DNA from: Halotalea alkalilenta
Lineage (GTDB): Bacteria > Pseudomonadota > Gammaproteobacteria > Pseudomonadales > Halomonadaceae
DNA length: 64,000 bases
Direction of reading: 5' to 3'
Assembly (NCBI RefSeq): GCF_001648175.1
Contig: NZ_CP015243.1
Span: 2,480,001 to 2,544,000 of the forward strand
The stretch's first letter is position 1; every line of letters begins with the position of its first letter. Of the stretch, positions 40,963 through 49,758 are shown in pieces. Both the position numbers and the translations under genes were made by a program. The notes under the pieces were generated by a model. That model made no database searches. It was not told the origin of the DNA and saw only the letters and a program-made list of their open reading frames with translations.

Positions 40963-41025
40963 GCCTTGGCGAGAGGGCGTGGCGAGCGCATTATCGGGAA
41001 TGATGGCAAACCAAGAGGAGCTTCC

Positions 41026-41859
41026 ATGCATTCACCGCTGGTCGATGTCGCCACCCTCGAGGCCTGGCTCAACGAGTCCCCGCCGCCGCTGCTGTTCGAC
41101 TGCCGGGCGAGGCTCAACGACACCGGCTCCGGGCGCGCCGCTTGGCTCGAGGCCCGCCTGCCCGGTGCTGATCACCTCGATCTCGACCGTGACCTATCGG
41201 CACCGATGCGCGAGGACGGCGCCGGTGGGCGTCATCCGCTGCCGAGCGCTGAACGCTTCGCCGAGACGCTTCGCGCTCACGTCGTGGAGCCGGGCCGAAG
41301 AGTCGTCGTCTACGACGACACTGGAGGCCAGATCGCTGCCGCTCGGGCATGGTGGATGCTGCGCTGGGCCGGGCATCGTAACGTTCATCTGCTCGATGGC
41401 GGTTGGCAGGCCTGGTGCCAGGCGGGCCTGCCCGTCGATCATGGCGAGCCCGATGCGGCGGCGGCGGCCAGCCAGTGGCAGCCGTCCTTCGATGACTCGA
41501 TGATCGCCAGCGCCGATGAGGTCGCCAGCGGTGAAGCGGTGCTGCTGGATGCCCGGGCGCTCGAGCGCTTTCGCGGCGAGGTCGAACCGCTCGACCCGAT
41601 CGCTGGGCACATTCCCCGCGCACGCAGCCTGCCGAGCAGCGCGACGCTGGACGCGGCGGGGCGCTGGCGAGACGCCGCTGCGCTGCGCGCACTGCTGCCC
41701 GAAGGCGAAGATGTGATCGGCTACTGCGGCTCGGGGGTGAGCGCCTGCCAGCTGATTCTTGCCCACGCGATCGCCGGGTTGCCGTTGCCCAGGCTATATC
41801 CAGGCTCTTGGAGCGAGTGGAGCCGCACTCCCGGCCGCCCGGTGGCGACCGGGGACTGA
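41026..41859 (+). CDS. Sulfurtransferase, 3-mercaptopyruvate type (SseA-like)
   Basis: A 277-residue two-domain rhodanese from the ATG at 41026 (AGAGGAG upstream). The N-terminal inactive domain has LLFDCRARLNDTGSGRAAWLE and LPGADHLDLDRDLS. The C-terminal domain carries Cys234 in CGSGVSAC. The CG(S/T)GV loop is typical of 3-mercaptopyruvate sulfurtransferases; thiosulfate rhodaneses have CRxGx. It follows the helicase by 63 bases. Confidence 0.9.
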   Translation: MHSPLVDVATLEAWLNESPPPLLFDCRARLNDTGSGRAAWLEARLPGADHLDLDRDLSAPMREDGAGGRHPLPSAERFAETLRAHVVEPGRRVVVYDDTGGQIAAARAWWMLRWAGHRNVHLLDGGWQAWCQAGLPVDHGEPDAAAAASQWQPSFDDSMIASADEVASGEAVLLDARALERFRGEVEPLDPIAGHIPRARSLPSSATLDAAGRWRDAAALRALLPEGEDVIGYCGSGVSACQLILAHAIAGLPLPRLYPGSWSEWSRTPGRPVATGD

Positions 41860-42057
41860 GCGGCCCGGCCGCATCGCGTCGATTCTTCGGTGCTTTTGGC
41901 TCGCACCGCTCGAACGGTGGGCGGGCATCCGGCCCGGCACTTGGTCTCGAGAGTGGCCGTGCTACACTGTTGCGCGGCGTCGCTCGGCGCCGGTGCCTGG
42001 CTGCGTCCGCCGTGGGAACTCTCCCTTCGACGCGCTAGGATTACCTCTCTGGGTCGT

Positions 42058-42086
42058 TTGATAATTGTTAGCATTTAGATTATCTT
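42058..42086 (+). promoter_or_regulatory. Fur-type iron-regulated promoter of the tolQ-tolR-tonB operon
   Basis: TTGATA (42058-42063), a 17-base spacer and TATCTT (42081-42086) form a promoter. Overlapping it, GATAATTGTTAGCATTTAG (42060-42078) matches the 19-base Fur consensus at 12 positions, and GATAAT is mirrored by ATTATC at 42079-42084. Repression by Fur when iron is plentiful is therefore likely. The 200 bases further upstream hold nothing recognisable. Confidence 0.7.
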
Positions 42087-42124
42087 GCGCCCGTTACGTC
42101 GAACGTACATTACAGAGATTGACC

Positions 42125-42829
42125 ATGAATGAAACGGTACCGGTAGAGCACTCGATGTCGATCATCTCGCTGATCATGCAGGCCAGCGGGGTGGTGCAAG
42201 TGGTGATGGCGATCCTGACCCTGTTCTCGATCGTCTCCTGGGTGCTGATCTTCCGTCGCGGCGCTGCCATTCGTCGCGCCCATCGCGAGTTCGAGTCGTT
42301 CGAAACGCGTTTCTGGTCCGGGGTCGATCTCAACGAGCTCTACCGTGAAGTGCCGGAGCAGCCCGAGGGTGCGGCGCATCTGTTCCGCGCAGGGTTTCGT
42401 GAGTTCAACCGGCTGCTGCCGAAATCCCGTGACGACGCATCGGTGCTCGCCGGGGTCGAACGCTCGATGCGCGTGGCGCTCTCGCGCGAAGAGGCGCGTC
42501 TCGGTCAGCACCTGCCGATTCTCGCGTCGATCTCCTCCTCCAGCCCGTACATCGGCCTGTTCGGTACCGTCTGGGGGATCATGGGGTCGTTCCAGTCGCT
42601 CTCCTACGCCCAGCAGGCGACGCTCGCAACCGTCGCTCCCTGGATCGCCGAGGCGCTGGTAGCGACCGCGATGGGGCTGTTCGCGGCGATTCCCGCGGTC
42701 ATCGCATACAACCGCTTCACCTCGACCTCCGAGCGTCTGCTTGGCCGCTACGAGGATTTCGCCGAGGAGTTCTATTCGATCCTCTATCGCAATCTGCACA
42801 GCGGTCGAGTGCGCAAAGAAGCCGCCTGA
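42125..42829 (+). CDS. TolQ/ExbB family proton-channel protein (TolQ-like)
   Basis: A 234-residue inner-membrane subunit of a proton-driven motor. Its sequence follows E. coli TolQ closely: an N-terminal helix (about 17-37), FETRFWSGVDLNELYRE (like FEDKFWSGIELSRLYQE), then SPYIGLFGTVWGIMGSF and WIAEALVATAMGLFAAIPAVIAYNR forming helices 2 and 3. By sequence it is TolQ-like, not ExbB-like. Yet it is followed by tolR and a TonB-type gene, with no tolB or pal, and is preceded by a Fur box. The job is therefore probably to energise TonB-dependent iron uptake. Confidence 0.88.
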   Translation: MNETVPVEHSMSIISLIMQASGVVQVVMAILTLFSIVSWVLIFRRGAAIRRAHREFESFETRFWSGVDLNELYREVPEQPEGAAHLFRAGFREFNRLLPKSRDDASVLAGVERSMRVALSREEARLGQHLPILASISSSSPYIGLFGTVWGIMGSFQSLSYAQQATLATVAPWIAEALVATAMGLFAAIPAVIAYNRFTSTSERLLGRYEDFAEEFYSILYRNLHSGRVRKEAA

Positions 42830-42841
42830 GGAGTAGCCGCC

Positions 42842-43273
<432 letters not shown>

Positions 43274-43283
43274 AGGCACGAGA

Positions 43284-44417
43284 ATGTCCCGTTACCAGCA
43301 ACCAGCCCTGAGCGGCGGTCTCTTCTTCGGCCAGTTCGACGACGCAGAGCGCGCTCAGCCGCGCTTGTTGCTCGCTCCTCTTGGCGCGGAAGTCCCCTCC
43401 GGCATGGTGATCGACACTCGGCTGCCGGATTCGGGGGTACTGGTGAGCGGCATCAGTCCGGCAGTCGATCGTAGCGAGGAAATTTCGCTCGATTGGGTGC
43501 CGGGCGCGAGCGCTGGTGATATCGCAGAGCACCGCGGCGGTGCCAATGGGTGGGGCGCGCCTGCGATCGCCGGAGCGCTGCTGGTTCATGCAAGCGTCGT
43601 CGCACTGATGCTCTGGCAAGGCGCGGCGGAGAACCAGATCGTGGTCGAGCCGCCGAGCGGTGGCGTGATCCATGCCACGATGGTGGAGGATCCCGCAATC
43701 GCCGAGGCCGAAGCGCAGGCCGAGGCCCAGGCCCAGGCGGAAGCTCAAGCTCAAGCCCAGGCGGAAGCTCAAGCCCAAGCGGAAGCTCAAGCCCAAGCGG
43801 AAGCTCAAGCCCAAGCGGAAGCCCAAGCTCAGGCGGAAGCTCAAGCCCAGGCAGAAGCCCAAGCCCAGGCAGAAGCCCAAGCCCAGGCGGAAGCTCAAGC
43901 CCTGGCGGAAGCGCAGGCAAGAGCCCAAGCGCAGGAACAGGCTCGCCAGCAAGCGCAAGCCAGGGCGCAGGAGCAGGCTCGCGCGGCTGAAGCTCAGCGG
44001 CAGGCTCAGCAGGCGGAAGCCGCGGCCCGGGCAGAGGCTGAAGCCGCCGCTCGGGCGCAAGCCGAGGCCGCCGCAAGGGCCCAGGCCGAGGCGGCCGCTC
44101 GCGCCGAGGCGAACCGCGCCGCTGCGGCCCAGGGCAATACGCCTGAGAGACTGGCGTCGCCACCGGCTGCGACCAATCGGGTCGAGCCCAACTATCCCCG
44201 GCTCGCGCTTTCGCGTGGGTTGCAAGGGCGCGTGGTGGTGCGTTTCACTATTCGCCAGGATGGCAGCGTCGATCCCGGTTCGATCAGCGTGGTGAGTTCG
44301 AGCAGCTCGCTGTTCGAGCAGGCGGCGCTGGAGGCGATCGCCAAGTGGCGTTTCCAGCCGCGGCCGCGCCCCGGCATCGTCGAGCAGCCTATCGAGTTCC
44401 GACTGCAGGGACGTTGA
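43284..44417 (+). CDS. tonB: TonB-type energy transducer with TolA-like Ala/Glu/Gln stalk
   Basis: A 377-residue transducer with four parts. Residues 1-90 are an unusually long cytoplasmic region of unknown role. Residues 91-112 form the membrane helix, with His102 in [14 protein letters not shown] aligning to the essential TonB His20. Residues about 134-290 are an Ala/Glu/Gln-rich, helix-prone stalk of AEAQAQ repeats, replacing the Pro-rich TonB spacer and resembling TolA domain II. Residues about 295-377 are a TonB C-terminal domain: [19 protein letters not shown], then [16 protein letters not shown]. It is the third gene of the Fur-controlled operon and probably contacts TonB boxes of outer-membrane receptors. 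Confidence 0.88.
   Translation: MSRYQQPALSGGLFFGQFDDAERAQPRLLLAPLGAEVPSGMVIDTRLPDSGVLVSGISPAVDRSEEISLDWVPGASAGDIAEHRGGANGWGAPAIAGALLVHASVVALMLWQGAAENQIVVEPPSGGVIHATMVEDPAIAEAEAQAEAQAQAEAQAQAQAEAQAQAEAQAQAEAQAQAEAQAQAEAQAQAEAQAQAEAQAQAEAQALAEAQARAQAQEQARQQAQARAQEQARAAEAQRQAQQAEAAARAEAEAAARAQAEAAARAQAEAAARAEANRAAAAQGNTPERLASPPAATNRVEPNYPRLALSRGLQGRVVVRFTIRQDGSVDPGSISVVSSSSSLFEQAALEAIAKWRFQPRPRPGIVEQPIEFRLQGR
43695..43930 (+). repeat. Tandem repeats encoding the (AEAQAQ)n stalk
   Basis: Many near-identical copies of an 18-bp unit (AAGCTCAAGCCCAAGCGG and variants) lie head to tail and keep the frame. Copy number is likely to vary by slippage, changing stalk length in six-residue steps. They are not spaced like a CRISPR array. 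Confidence 0.9.
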
Positions 44418-44456
44418 GCCGCAGGCAGGCGCTCTCGATCGTTCGCTTGGTATCTT

Positions 44457-44487
44457 CGACTACCCCGGCCCATGGCCGGGGTAGTCG
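44457..44487. terminator. Hairpin between convergent tonB and the peptide ABC operon
   Basis: A perfect 14-bp stem (CGACTACCCCGGCC with its complement) around CAT, 39 bases after the tonB stop. No T-run follows on either strand, so it may act as a shared weak terminator or an RNA-stabilising stem. Confidence 0.55.
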
Positions 44488-44488
44488 T

Positions 44489-45265
44489 TCATGGGCGGGT
44501 GGCGGCAGTGTGGGCGGGGGTTTCGCGCACGAAGCCTTGGCTCGCGATCAGCAGTCGCCGGGTGTAGTCGCTTTCGGCATTGCCCTGGCGCAGCGCCTGG
44601 ACATCGAGTTTTTCCACTTCCCGGCCGTCCCGCATCACGCTGAGCCGCTCGCAGAGGTGGGCGACCACGGCGAGATCGTGGCTGACCATCAGGTAGGTGA
44701 GGCCGCGTTCCGCGCGCAGGCGTTCGAGCAGGTTGAGCACCTCGGCCTGCACCGAGGCATCCAGCGCAGAGGTAGGCTCGTCGAGCAGTAGTATGCTGGG
44801 TTCCAGAATCAGCGCTCGGGCGATCGCCACGCGCTGGCGCTGGCCGCCGGAGAGCTGGTGGGGATAGCGATATCGGAATGCCTCACCCAGCCCGACGTCC
44901 GCGAGCACGCTGGCGACGCGCTGGTCCTGGTCGCCGACACGATGGATCTGGAGCGGCTCGGAGAGCAGGCGATCGACGGTATGGTGAGGATGCAGCGACG
45001 CGTAGGGATCCTGGAAAACCATCTGCAGCCGCCGGCGCTGTGCACGCACCCGGCGTGCTGAGAGGCGTTCGCCCTGGATCTCGATGTGGCCGGAGGCGAT
45101 CGGCGCGAGGCCGACGATGGCGCGCAAGAGCGTCGACTTGCCCGAGCCCGATTCTCCCACCAGCCCGTAAGCGCTGCCCGCTTCGACCTCCAAAGAGACG
45201 TCTTCGAGCGCGGTGAAGTCGCCATAGCGAACGCTGAGCCGGTCGATTGTGATCATCTTGCTCAT
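44489..45265 (-). CDS. Peptide ABC transporter ATP-binding protein (DppF/OppF type)
   Basis: A 258-residue ATPase of a peptide importer. Walker A GESGSGKSTL is at about residues 39-48, MVFQDPYASLHPHHTV near 90, signature LSGGQRQRVAIARAL near 140, Walker B ILLLDEPTSALD near 160. The start (cat at 45263-45265) overlaps the stop of the partner ATPase by 4 bases. The C-terminal oligopeptide-transporter extension is short, compared with about 330 residues in typical DppF, as in GsiA- or DdpF-like forms. Confidence 0.92.
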   Translation of the reverse strand: MSKMITIDRLSVRYGDFTALEDVSLEVEAGSAYGLVGESGSGKSTLLRAIVGLAPIASGHIEIQGERLSARRVRAQRRRLQMVFQDPYASLHPHHTVDRLLSEPLQIHRVGDQDQRVASVLADVGLGEAFRYRYPHQLSGGQRQRVAIARALILEPSILLLDEPTSALDASVQAEVLNLLERLRAERGLTYLMVSHDLAVVAHLCERLSVMRDGREVEKLDVQALRQGNAESDYTRRLLIASQGFVRETPAHTAATRP

Positions 45266-46095
45266 TGCAGCCACTCCGCGCGTCGCTCGAGGGTCGGCAG
45301 CGGATGCCGTGGCCGGTCCAGCTGTGGCACGCAGTCGAGCAGGCCCAGGGTGTAAGGGTGGCGAGCCTGATCCAGTCTGGCCGAGTCGAGGGTCTCCACC
45401 ACCTGGCCTGCGTACATCACCAGCACCCGGTCGCAAAAGGAGGCGACCAGGCGCAGGTCGTGGGAAATCAGCACCAGTCCCATGCCGCGCTGGGTGACCA
45501 GGTCATCGATCACCCTGAGTACGTCGAGCTGCACGGTAACGTCCAGCGCGGAAGTGGGTTCGTCTGCGATCAGGAGCTCGGGCTGGTTGACCAGCATCAT
45601 GGCGATCATCGCCCGCTGGCCCATGCCGCCGGAGACCTCGTGGGGATAGAGGTCGAAGACTCGCTGGGGATCGCGAATGCTTACCGCCTCGAGCATCCCG
45701 AGCGCTCTGCGCCTGGCCTCGGCGCGGGAGATCCTGCGCTGGGCGTGCAGTGCCTCGACGATCTGCTGGCCGATCCGAGCGACCGGGTTGAGCGAATACT
45801 TGGGGTCCTGCATCACCATTGCCATGCGCGCACCGCGCAATTTGCGCCGATCCGATGCCGCTGCCTGGAGCAGGTCGATGCCGTCGAAGCGTAGCTTCGT
45901 CGCCTCGATTCTCGCCTGCGGCGGCGTCAGTCCCATGATCGCCCGGCTGGTCTGGGATTTACCCGAGCCTGACTCGCCGACGATGCCCAGACGCTCACGG
46001 CCGAGGGTGAAGGAGACGTCGCGCACGGCGGTGATCAGGCCGCGGCGGCTGGGATAGTGGATCGACAGGTTTTCGACCTCGAGCAGCGGTGTCAT
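45262..46095 (-). CDS. Peptide ABC transporter ATP-binding protein (DppD/OppD type)
   Basis: A 277-residue ATPase. Walker A GESGSGKSQTSRAI (about 38-51), MVMQDPKYSLNPVARIG near 97, signature VSGGMGQRAMIAMML near 151, Walker B LLIADEPTSALDVTV near 171. The C-terminus has the peptide-family HPYTLGLLDCVP. Overlaps of 4 bases on both sides bind it into the operon. Confidence 0.93.
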   Translation of the reverse strand: MTPLLEVENLSIHYPSRRGLITAVRDVSFTLGRERLGIVGESGSGKSQTSRAIMGLTPPQARIEATKLRFDGIDLLQAAASDRRKLRGARMAMVMQDPKYSLNPVARIGQQIVEALHAQRRISRAEARRRALGMLEAVSIRDPQRVFDLYPHEVSGGMGQRAMIAMMLVNQPELLIADEPTSALDVTVQLDVLRVIDDLVTQRGMGLVLISHDLRLVASFCDRVLVMYAGQVVETLDSARLDQARHPYTLGLLDCVPQLDRPRHPLPTLERRAEWLQ

Positions 46096-47006
46096 TCGCG
46101 CTCCCCCCTGGGATCCAGCGCGTCGCGCAGGCCGTCGCCGAGCAGGTTGAAGCCGAGGCTCACGATCAGGATCGCGACGCCGGGGGCTGCGGCCACCCAC
46201 CATTGATCGAGGATGAAGCGGCGCCCCGAGGCGATCATCGCGCCCCATTCGGCCATTGGCGGCTGTGCGCCGAGGCCGAGGAAGCCGAGCCCCGCAGCGG
46301 TGAGGATGATGCCTGCCATGTCGAGGGTCACCCGCACGATCAGCGAGGCGAGGCACAGCGGCATCACGTGGCGCAGCACGATGCGCAGCGGCGAGGCGCC
46401 CATCAGCCGGACCGCGGCGACATAGTCGCAGTCGCGCACGCTCAGCGTCTCGGCACGGGCGATACGCGCATAGGGTGGCCAGGAGGTGATCGCGATGGCG
46501 ATCACCGCATTCTGGATACCAGGACCCAGCGCGGCGACGAAGGCCAGCGCCAGGATCAGTTTGGGAAAGGCGAGGAAGATATCGGTGATCCGCATCAGCA
46601 CCGCATCCACCCAGCCGCCCGCGTAGCCCGCGACGGTGCCGACCAGCAGGCCGACCGGGGCGGCGAGGATCATCACCAGCGATACCACCATCAGCGTTGG
46701 ACGCGCGCCGTGAATCAGCCGCGAGAGGATGTCTCTGCCTTGGTCGTCGGTACCGAGCCAGTGCGCGGCACTCGGTGGCAGCAGCCGTTGGCCGAGGCCG
46801 CCGGTGGTGGGCGAGTAGGGTGCGATCAAATCGGCGAACAGGGCGATCGCGATCAAAGCGAGAATGATCGAAAGCCCCACCAGTGCCAGCCGGTTGGAGG
46901 CGAAACTCAGCCATAGCGCTTTATAGCGGTGAAGCCTGGCCTGGCCTCTCGAGCGAGGTACTTGGGCCGTTGCATTCGCCAAGGCGGGCGTCGCGTGTTC
47001 GTTCAT
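46092..47006 (-). CDS. Peptide ABC transporter permease (DppC/OppC type)
   Basis: A 304-residue inner-membrane permease from the ATG at 47004-47006. The N-terminal helix SNRLALVGLSIILALIAIALFADLIAPY, the LGTDDQGRDILSRLIHGAR motif, and the EAA-type loop AAVRLMGASPLRIVLRHVMP are typical of DppC. It overlaps both the DppB- and DppD-type genes by 4 bases. Confidence 0.94.
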   Translation of the reverse strand: MNEHATPALANATAQVPRSRGQARLHRYKALWLSFASNRLALVGLSIILALIAIALFADLIAPYSPTTGGLGQRLLPPSAAHWLGTDDQGRDILSRLIHGARPTLMVVSLVMILAAPVGLLVGTVAGYAGGWVDAVLMRITDIFLAFPKLILALAFVAALGPGIQNAVIAIAITSWPPYARIARAETLSVRDCDYVAAVRLMGASPLRIVLRHVMPLCLASLIVRVTLDMAGIILTAAGLGFLGLGAQPPMAEWGAMIASGRRFILDQWWVAAAPGVAILIVSLGFNLLGDGLRDALDPRGERE

Positions 47007-48073
47007 CGGCGTCGAGTCCTTGGATCCAGGGTGCGGTAGAGCAGGTCGGAGAACAGGTTGAGGCCGATGAAGATCGCGCCGATCACCACCGTTCCGCCGA
47101 GCACCGCGTTCATGTCGGCGTTCGCCAGTGCGTTGGTGATGTAGAGTCCGAGTCCCGGCCAGGAGAATACCGTCTCGGTGAGCACCGAACCTTCCAGCAG
47201 CCCGGCATAGGAAAGCGCGATCACCGTGACCAGCGGCACGGCGGCGTTGCGCAGCGCATGGCGCCAGATGATCGTTCGCTCCGGGAGACCCTTGGCGCGA
47301 GCGGCGACGATGTACTCCTGGGACAGCTCGTGAAGCATGAAGCTGCGTGTCATCCGGCTGATGTACGCGAGCGAGAAGTAGCCGAGCAGCGCCGACGGCA
47401 GTGCCAGGTGCGAGACGATGTTGGCGAAAGCGCTCCAATCGCCGCGCAGCAGCGCGTCGAGCGAGTAGATCCCGGTCAGGGGTGTGAAGGTGTACTCGAA
47501 CACCACATCGATCCTGCCGGGCCCCGAGACCCAACCGAGCTTGGCATAGAACAGCAGCAGCGCGAGCAGGCCGAGCCAGAAGATCGGGATCGAGTAGCCG
47601 AGCAGGCCGACGACGCGCACCAGCTGGTCGATCAGGCCACCTCTTCGTACCGCCGCCAGTACGCCCAGCGGTACGCCGAACAGTACGCCGATCAGCGTGC
47701 CGTAGGTGGCGAGCTCGAGTGTCGCCGGGAACACGCGGAAGATATCGTCGAGCACCGGCCGGCTGGTCAGCACCGACTGGCCCAGCTCACCCTGCGCCAC
47801 CCGGGCGACGTAAATGCCGAACTGCTCGATCAGCGGGCGGTCGAGCCCCATTTCGATCCGGGTCCGCTCGACGACTTGGGCCGAGGCGCGATCGCCCACT
47901 ACCGCCAGCACCGGATCGACCGGAATGACCCGGCCAATGAAGAAGGTCATCGCCAGCAGCCCGAGCAGCGTGGTGGCGAGCATCACGACGAAGCGCACCA
48001 GCGCGAAGAGCCGGCCGCGCGCGCGCCGCGGTCGGCTCAGCGCTGGCTGGAGCACTGCGTTCGGCCCAGCCAT
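47003..48073 (-). CDS. Peptide ABC transporter permease (DppB/OppB type)
   Basis: A 356-residue permease with six membrane helices. The first (LATTLLGLLAMTFFIGRVIP) is followed by a periplasmic loop with MGLDRPLIEQFGIYV and GELGQSVLTSRPV. The cytoplasmic EAA loop is IVAARAKGLPERTIIWRHALRNAAVP. It begins 3 bases after the binding-protein stop. Confidence 0.94.
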   Translation of the reverse strand: MAGPNAVLQPALSRPRRARGRLFALVRFVVMLATTLLGLLAMTFFIGRVIPVDPVLAVVGDRASAQVVERTRIEMGLDRPLIEQFGIYVARVAQGELGQSVLTSRPVLDDIFRVFPATLELATYGTLIGVLFGVPLGVLAAVRRGGLIDQLVRVVGLLGYSIPIFWLGLLALLLFYAKLGWVSGPGRIDVVFEYTFTPLTGIYSLDALLRGDWSAFANIVSHLALPSALLGYFSLAYISRMTRSFMLHELSQEYIVAARAKGLPERTIIWRHALRNAAVPLVTVIALSYAGLLEGSVLTETVFSWPGLGLYITNALANADMNAVLGGTVVIGAIFIGLNLFSDLLYRTLDPRTRRR

Positions 48074-48076
48074 GCG

Positions 48077-49690
48077 CTACTCCTTGCTGACGTTGTAGAC
48101 GTAGTTGGTGTCGAACGATGGCCCAAGGCGATAGCCCTGCACGCCGTTGGCGACCGCGGCGACTTCGGTCTGCTGGAACAGGAACACATAGGGACCCTGC
48201 TCACGAACCTTGCGCTGGAGGTCGTCGTAGAGCGCGATGCGTGCATCGGTATCGGATTCGAGCACCGCGGCGCGGGATTCCTGGGTCAGCTCGGGGATGT
48301 CCCAGGAATTGCGCCAGGCCAAGGTGGAGACCCCGGAATCATCGGCGTTGTCCGGGTTGCTGGCGAAGGTGTCGGCATTGGTGTGCGGATCCCAGTAGTC
48401 GACGCCCCATTGGCCGATGTACATGTCGTGGCTGCGCGCGCGGTACTTGGTCAGCGTCTGCGCGCCGTCGCCGGGGATGATCTCGAGTCGCACGCCCGCC
48501 TCGGCCATGGTCTGCTGCACCGACTCGGCGATACCGGTGACCGGCTGGGTGTTGCGCACATCCATGGTGATCGAGAAGCCGTCGCCGAGCCCGGCTTCGG
48601 CGAGCAGCGACCTGGCCTTGTCGACGTCGAGATGGTAAGGCGACTCTTCGCTTGCGCCGAGCATGCCCTTGGGCAGGAAGTTCTGGTGGATCTCGCCGAT
48701 GCCCTTGATCAGTGAGGCCTGGATGCCGTCGTAGTCGACCAGGTACTTGAACGCCTCGCGGACCTCGGGCTTGGCCAACTCCGGGTGCTTCTGGTTGAGG
48801 CTGAAGTAGTAGATGGTGCCCTTGGGTGCGCTGATCACCCGCACCGTATCGAGGTTGGCGATCTGATCGAGGTCGTTGGGCTGCAGGTTGCGGGCGACGT
48901 CGATGTCGCCGGACTGCAGCATCAGCCGTTGGGTCGCGCTCTCTCGCACGTTGCGATAGATCACCCGGGTGAGCTTGGCCTGTTCGCCGTGATAGCGCTC
49001 GTTGCGTTCGAGCACCAGGATCTCGTTGGGCCGCCAGTCACGGATGGTCATCGGTCCTGAGCCGGCATAGTGGGTGCGCAGCCAGCCGTTGCCGAAATCT
49101 CCGTCACGCGCTTCGGCTTCGACCAGCTGGCGGTCGACCACCGCGGCGACGTTGGCGGTCAGGCAGTTGAGCACGAAGCTCGGCGCATAGGCTTGGTCGG
49201 TTTCGAACACGAAGGTGCGCGCGTCGGTGGCGCGTGCGCGTGATTCCACGTTCTCCGGGGTCAGGCCGAACTGGGTGAGGATGAATGCCGGGCTCTTGTC
49301 GAGCTTCACCGCGCGCTGGATCGACCAGGCGACGTCGTCGGCGGTGATCGGATTGCCCGAGGCGAAGGTCATGCCGTCGCGCAGGGTGAAGGTGAAGGTG
49401 CGGCCATCTTCGGAGACTTTCCACTCCTCGGCGAGGTCGTTGACCAGCTGCGAGGGATCGTCGATATCGAGGCGTACCAGTCGGTCGTAGCTGTTGCCGA
49501 GCATTTCACCGGCGCTGATTTCGAACGCCTCCGCGGGGTCCAGCCCGATGATATCGTCGATCGCCCAGGCTTGAACCAGCGTATCGGGCGGTGTCGCAGC
49601 CAAGGCGCGCCCGGCGAAGGGCATGCTGAGCGTGGCGGCGATGACGAGGCAGGCTTGGATCCGGCGCAGTTGTCCCCAGTCGATGGTCAT
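48077..49690 (-). CDS. Family 5 periplasmic peptide-binding protein
   Basis: A 537-residue solute-binding protein. An N-terminal signal peptide ends near AGRALA-ATPP (about residue 32), with no lipobox. The mature part has the family-5 features LAEEWKVSEDGRTFTFTLRDGMTFASGNPITADDV and VREAFKYLVDYDG. It would deliver a peptide to the DppBC-type permeases. AAGGA lies upstream of the ATG. The substrate is not readable, but the adjacent dipeptidase points to dipeptides. Confidence 0.92.
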   Translation of the reverse strand: MTIDWGQLRRIQACLVIAATLSMPFAGRALAATPPDTLVQAWAIDDIIGLDPAEAFEISAGEMLGNSYDRLVRLDIDDPSQLVNDLAEEWKVSEDGRTFTFTLRDGMTFASGNPITADDVAWSIQRAVKLDKSPAFILTQFGLTPENVESRARATDARTFVFETDQAYAPSFVLNCLTANVAAVVDRQLVEAEARDGDFGNGWLRTHYAGSGPMTIRDWRPNEILVLERNERYHGEQAKLTRVIYRNVRESATQRLMLQSGDIDVARNLQPNDLDQIANLDTVRVISAPKGTIYYFSLNQKHPELAKPEVREAFKYLVDYDGIQASLIKGIGEIHQNFLPKGMLGASEESPYHLDVDKARSLLAEAGLGDGFSITMDVRNTQPVTGIAESVQQTMAEAGVRLEIIPGDGAQTLTKYRARSHDMYIGQWGVDYWDPHTNADTFASNPDNADDSGVSTLAWRNSWDIPELTQESRAAVLESDTDARIALYDDLQRKVREQGPYVFLFQQTEVAAVANGVQGYRLGPSFDTNYVYNVSKE

Positions 49691-49758
49691 TACGATGATC
49701 CTTGTGATTGTGTCGTGGTTGTAGAATCACTCGTTGTCACGATTGTCGCCAACGTCTT

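Noticed and set aside
39403..41031. Minus-strand open frame (542 codons) opposite the helicase
   Set aside because: It mirrors the codon bias of the helicase gene and runs past its end without a start signal.
43695..43930. Regular repeats that might suggest a CRISPR array
   Set aside because: The units are contiguous, 18 bp, have no spacers and keep an open frame encoding AEAQAQ; no cas genes are near.
46883..48715. Plus-strand open frame (610 codons) opposite the peptide permeases
   Set aside because: Antisense to overlapping, clearly conserved permease genes; composition artefact.
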